Below are positions 61,099 to 64,000 of a stretch of DNA of 64,000 bases, in pieces. This DNA comes from Paraherbaspirillum soli. GTDB taxonomy: Bacteria; Pseudomonadota; Gammaproteobacteria; Burkholderiales; Burkholderiaceae_D. A program made the position numbers and the translations under genes. The stretch lies in the NCBI RefSeq assembly GCF_042654985.1, contig NZ_JBHSMT010000012.1:186001-250000 (forward strand). The letters run 5' to 3'. Under the pieces are notes generated by a model, which made no database searches, was not told where the DNA came from, and saw only the letters and a list, made by a program, of their open reading frames with translations. Within the stretch, counting starts at the first letter, position 1. Every line of letters begins with the position of its first letter.

Positions 61099-61557
61099 TC
61101 AATTGCAAGCACCGCTATAAATCTCCGATTCAAGGTCAACATTGATTCCAATATTTTTTATCTTCAATGTATTTGTATTCATTTTATAAATCCCTCGTTG
61201 CTCACTGACAAAAATATTCTTCTCTTTATTATCAAATTTAACTTCAAATATTCCTCCCCCAAAGCTTTGAGTTTTCATTATTTTTGGTTCTTTGATATTT
61301 TTATAAACCGATAGATAGGTGGTTTGCGGAAATTGACGTTCAATATGAATTGGCAATCCATAAACAACAAACCATTTCCCCGATTTACTAACCGCCCATC
61401 CATTGACATTATGATTTACTTTAATTCGATGCATTCCTTTAAAATTAATAATAATACCATCATTACTTTCTTTTGATATATGTACAAAGCCACATATGTT
61501 TTCAGCGTAGGAATCTGATGCAACAAACAATATCAACAAAATAAATAAAAATCTCAT
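61099..61557 (-). CDS. exported protein, probable immunity protein for the orphan toxin fragment
   Basis: A 152-residue protein with a clear signal peptide (about residues 1-18, ending SYA-E). The mature part is beta-rich with repeated short strand motifs (GKWFVVYGLP, GGGIFEVKFDN, NIFVSEQRGIYKMN), like a small propeller-type or sandwich fold. AT-rich. It starts one base after the orphan GH19 fragment ends, a usual toxin-immunity spacing. No family recognised. Confidence 0.6.
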   Translation of the reverse strand: MRFLFILLILFVASDSYAENICGFVHISKESNDGIIINFKGMHRIKVNHNVNGWAVSKSGKWFVVYGLPIHIERQFPQTTYLSVYKNIKEPKIMKTQSFGGGIFEVKFDNKEKNIFVSEQRGIYKMNTNTLKIKNIGINVDLESEIYSGACN

Positions 61558-61558
61558 A

Positions 61559-61846
61559 TTATTCTCCTATTATGCTCCATGCCTTAGCGGTTTCGTTGTA
61601 ACGTTGCTGATAACTTTCTCGATGAGTATGTTTATTTATAATCACAGTGACATCATGCGATGAAAAAATGTCGATCCCTTTATCTGCCGCTTTTGCGATG
61701 TTGTAGCGCGCACAAAAAAATCCAACGGTATCAACGCAAGAATAAATATCATTTCCGGCAATTTCTGGGTTATTAATCATCGGGCCAATTTTTCCATTTT
61801 TAAACCAAGTATGATCATAATTAAATAAGCCAAGCCCAATATTCAA
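61559..61846 (-). CDS. orphan C-terminal fragment of a GH19-type toxin
   Basis: A 95-residue product that lines up with the last third of the effector upstream: SCVDTVGFFCARYNIAKAAD matches its TCDASGFFWVGKQ...YWAD region, followed by the equivalents of DKG, INxG and the final AWxxI. The catalytic Glu-containing half is absent, so it cannot be an active hydrolase alone. Its ATG overlaps the preceding stop (ATGA). Displaced toxin ends like this are typical of polymorphic-toxin loci. Confidence 0.6.
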   Translation of the reverse strand: MNIGLGLFNYDHTWFKNGKIGPMINNPEIAGNDIYSCVDTVGFFCARYNIAKAADKGIDIFSSHDVTVIINKHTHRESYQQRYNETAKAWSIIGE

Positions 61847-62496
61847 TGCATTTTGATGGATTTAAATATTGCCACCCAAATTTTAGATTTCCCCAATGAA
61901 TTTTGATCTCTTGTGCTTTCCCAAAAGATCAATCCTACAGATTTCTCTTCATTGCCAATTAAAAGATCTGTTCTTTTTGATTTTTTGATTTTTCCCCTTC
62001 CATCTGTTTCAAAAACAATGGCTTCTCCTATATACAAATTCGCACCGCTTTTCATCTTCACAATCTGAACAGGCGAGACGAATTCATTTATATGAGTTGA
62101 TTTTTCTTTATTGGCATTTATCTGTCCAATATAAATCACACGACCATCATGTTTTTTCTCAAAGGAGTATTCTTTGAACCTATTTTCCGGAGGCTCCTTT
62201 AACACATCTATCACTACGTCCGATATTTCCAAAACTCCATCGCCGCTCGTTTTTTCTGGTAAATTTGATTTAATTTTATTCTTATATAAAAAAACCAATC
62301 TGCAAAAAATATTTTCCGAATTAAAAGATTCAGACGGGGCAACATAAACCTCCAATGAATCCGGGTATTCAAATGAAATTGGACAATTCTTCGATTGCTC
62401 TTGATTTGATGGGAAATTCACTGCAAAGGCGTTATTTAAAAACAATATTCCAAGTACAAGTGTTTTAAAAAATTTATACATTTTATTTAAACTCAT
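61843..62496 (-). CDS. exported protein, probable immunity protein of the GH19 effector
   Basis: A 217-residue protein with a signal peptide (about residues 1-25, ending AFA-V). The mature part is polar, Lys-rich and beta-rich, with two Cys (CPISFEYP, IFCRLVF). AT-rich. The start overlaps the effector stop by one base (TAATG), so the two are translationally coupled. Export matches a target in the periplasm, where a peptidoglycan hydrolase would act. No family recognised. Confidence 0.65.
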   Translation of the reverse strand: MSLNKMYKFFKTLVLGILFLNNAFAVNFPSNQEQSKNCPISFEYPDSLEVYVAPSESFNSENIFCRLVFLYKNKIKSNLPEKTSGDGVLEISDVVIDVLKEPPENRFKEYSFEKKHDGRVIYIGQINANKEKSTHINEFVSPVQIVKMKSGANLYIGEAIVFETDGRGKIKKSKRTDLLIGNEEKSVGLIFWESTRDQNSLGKSKIWVAIFKSIKMH

Positions 62497-64000
62497 TAAA
62501 TGATTTTGAAATTCATTGGCATTACCTCCATATCATTGAGCACATACCAAGCATGCTCAAAGCAAGGCCAGCGAATTTCTTCAAAATGAATTCCTCCTGT
62601 ATTAATACATTTAGTCACTTGCAGAGCTGCCGTTTTGTCTACACCTTGATCTGCCCAATAATTGATTCCTTGCTTTCCATTTGGAATTAATTTTTTATCC
62701 TTATCTATCAAGTACCGCTGTTTCCCAACCCAGAAAAATCCGCTGGCATCACATGTCAAATGTGCGATGCTTGACAACAATGCAGCAGTATCATTGTCCA
62801 AAAATGATATTCCTTTAAATTTACTGTAGGCAGTGTAATTCCATCTCCCTGTGATTTGAATAATTCCACGTCCTTTAAAACGTTTGCCATCTCCTATCTG
62901 AGTATTACCCAATTTTTTACCTTGCTCAGTATCAGGTTCATACTTATCAAAATATGAGTCTTTCCCAAGTTCCATCATAAATTCCAGACGCCCGGTTTCA
63001 GCTGCCAATTGTCCGAAAAGGTGTGCTATTCGATGTGGCTGGGTAACGCCATATTTACGCATCACTATTTGCAATGCCATATGAAGATTCGCTGGACGTT
63101 TGTCTGATGCAAAGCGTAGGCGGTTTTTCATTTCCGCTGCCGACACTTTTTCGTATTCTTGGCCATTTTTATCCAGGATACTTTTTCGTGTTATTCGCAC
63201 CACTTCATCCTCACTCAACCACCTGCACTGCCTGAAATGCGCAATGAACTCATGCGGATGAAAATGCCATTGCGCATCCAGATATTCCTGCGGCAAATCG
63301 TCAAACGAGGTCGCCAGCAAATGGCGCTCGAAGCGGGCCCAATCATTCGGCTTATCCATCTGTTCCCGCACCCAGCCGTAACGCTTGACGATCGTCGCTC
63401 TATCCCATTCGCACGGCGCCTTGCAAATCGTGCGCCGCAGCTTGGCCCGCACTTCCGGCTTGCCCAGCCGCGCGGCCAGTTTGACACGGTCGAGCAGGCT
63501 TTCCGGGTCGGCCGGGTCGCGCACCAGCAATTTCATTCGCCGCGAATCGCAGCGCTGGTCGTCCGGACTCGGATCGTCGTCGTAGCAATTCCAGCCCATC
63601 ACCGGCAGGCAATCGGCGTCGCTGAATTTGCGAGTGCCGGGCCCATTCAGGTCGGCCCAGAGTTCGCCGTCGGCAGTTGCGATCTTGCGCCAGTGTGCGG
63701 CATCGGCCGGCAGCGGATCGCGGCCCAGATTGCGGCCGAAGCGCAGCAGTTCGTACCAGCCGCTAGGACTGGAATCGCTTGCGTCCGTTAAGCTGGCGTG
63801 GCGCTCGCTGGCGGTTTTATATAGGTTGTACTCGAACTGCTCCGGTTCTTTTTCTTCGCGGCTGGCGATCACCTGACCGTATTTGTCGCGGGTGGTCAGG
63901 ATGCTGCGGCCTTGCTGGTAGGCGATGCTGAGCCACAACTCTTGCTCCAGGCGTTTGCCGTCGCCGCTACGCCGGTGACTGATCGGCGGGTTGGATCTGA
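62496..64000 (-). CDS. GH19-type peptidoglycan-hydrolase effector, 5' part outside the window
   Basis: At least 500 codons, open to the right edge. The N-terminal visible part is soluble and polar (LWLSIAYQQGRSILTTRDKYG, then WHFHPHEFIAHFRQCRWLSE, a stretch found in T6SS-linked lysozyme-like effectors). The C-terminal 230 residues form a GH19 domain: LFGQLAAETGRLEFMMELG with the catalytic Glu, FKGRGIIQITGRWNYT, and ASGFFWVG. It likely cleaves peptidoglycan in rival cells. Base composition changes sharply near 63200: GC-rich before, AT-rich in the toxin domain. A TTG at 63938 is not the true start. Confidence 0.75.
   Translation of the reverse strand, partial: RSNPPISHRRSGDGKRLEQELWLSIAYQQGRSILTTRDKYGQVIASREEKEPEQFEYNLYKTASERHASLTDASDSSPSGWYELLRFGRNLGRDPLPADAAHWRKIATADGELWADLNGPGTRKFSDADCLPVMGWNCYDDDPSPDDQRCDSRRMKLLVRDPADPESLLDRVKLAARLGKPEVRAKLRRTICKAPCEWDRATIVKRYGWVREQMDKPNDWARFERHLLATSFDDLPQEYLDAQWHFHPHEFIAHFRQCRWLSEDEVVRITRKSILDKNGQEYEKVSAAEMKNRLRFASDKRPANLHMALQIVMRKYGVTQPHRIAHLFGQLAAETGRLEFMMELGKDSYFDKYEPDTEQGKKLGNTQIGDGKRFKGRGIIQITGRWNYTAYSKFKGISFLDNDTAALLSSIAHLTCDASGFFWVGKQRYLIDKDKKLIPNGKQGINYWADQGVDKTAALQVTKCINTGGIHFEEIRWPCFEHAWYVLNDMEVMPMNFKII

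Overview
The window looks like a chromosomal segment of a chitin-using betaproteobacterium of the Oxalobacteraceae, most likely Collimonas or a close relative. This is inferred from gene content: a complete Wsp surface-sensing operon, a GlcNAc/chitobiose utilisation locus with a GH20 enzyme, mprF-acvB, the lysC/tilS/accA/cysS/ppi/lpxH housekeeping blocks, and a GC-rich codon style. No rRNA gene and no CRISPR array is present. Two tRNAs are present: Leu(UAA) at 12011-12100 and Ser(GCU) at 25520-25610, both on the minus strand.

Region 1 (1-12 kb) is an accessory array ending at tRNA-Leu. Small, functionally unrelated genes are separated by copies of one repeat, always in plus orientation. The genes encode an MFS pump, a uridine-kinase-like protein, a phospholipase-C-like phosphoesterase, a small membrane protein, a Cys-rich protein, a secreted protein, a D-lactate-dehydrogenase-like enzyme, a GFA-type zinc protein, an unknown minus-strand protein, a four-helix membrane protein and a nuclease-like protein. 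The repeats sit at about 2.35, 4.06, 4.99, 6.58, 8.46, 9.48 and 10.42 kb, with a chimeric copy at 11.34 kb. They differ mainly at synonymous positions of one reading frame (RNYVDKRRPAPTLKS), so they look like relics of a coding end. The array closes with a truncated tyrosine-recombinase C-terminus next to the tRNA. This integron-like but non-integron arrangement is the most unusual feature of the window.

Region 2 (12.4-25.2 kb): a luciferase-like oxidoreductase; the aminoacyl-phosphatidylglycerol pair mprF-acvB; a JmjC/cupin protein; and a compact five-gene operon. The operon encodes an SbnA-like and an SbnB-like 2,3-diaminopropionate synthase pair, a 631-aa FAD/NAD(P)-binding enzyme, a ThrH-like HAD phosphatase and an LctP-type permease. 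It is preceded by a perfect 20-bp lux-box-like palindrome, which suggests a quorum-regulated small metabolite built from diaminopropionate.

Region 3 (25.5-34.3 kb): tRNA-Ser, then the minus-strand genes lysC, tilS, accA, a HhH-GPD glycosylase and cysS, then the plus-strand genes ppiA, ppiB and lpxH. Palindromic GGACAGAGT...ACTCTGTCC repeats lie between several of them.

Region 4 (34.6-43.2 kb): a wspABCDEFR operon, a chemoreceptor-like pathway ending in a diguanylate cyclase.

Region 5 (43.2-60.4 kb): a chitin/GlcNAc locus. A minus-strand unit encodes a sugar-binding protein, an OmpR-type regulator and, 2.7 kb further on, a sensor kinase. Two unrelated genes and REP-like repeats lie between regulator and kinase. 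The divergent plus-strand unit encodes the ABC transporter, GH20 hexosaminidase, GlcNAc kinase, NagA and a SIS-domain deaminase. A 121-bp MITE-like palindrome interrupts it.

Region 6 (60.4-64 kb): an AT-rich toxin/immunity block. It has the 3' part of a GH19-type peptidoglycan-hydrolase effector, exported putative immunity proteins and an orphan GH19 C-terminal fragment. The effector gene changes from GC-rich to AT-rich where its toxin domain begins.
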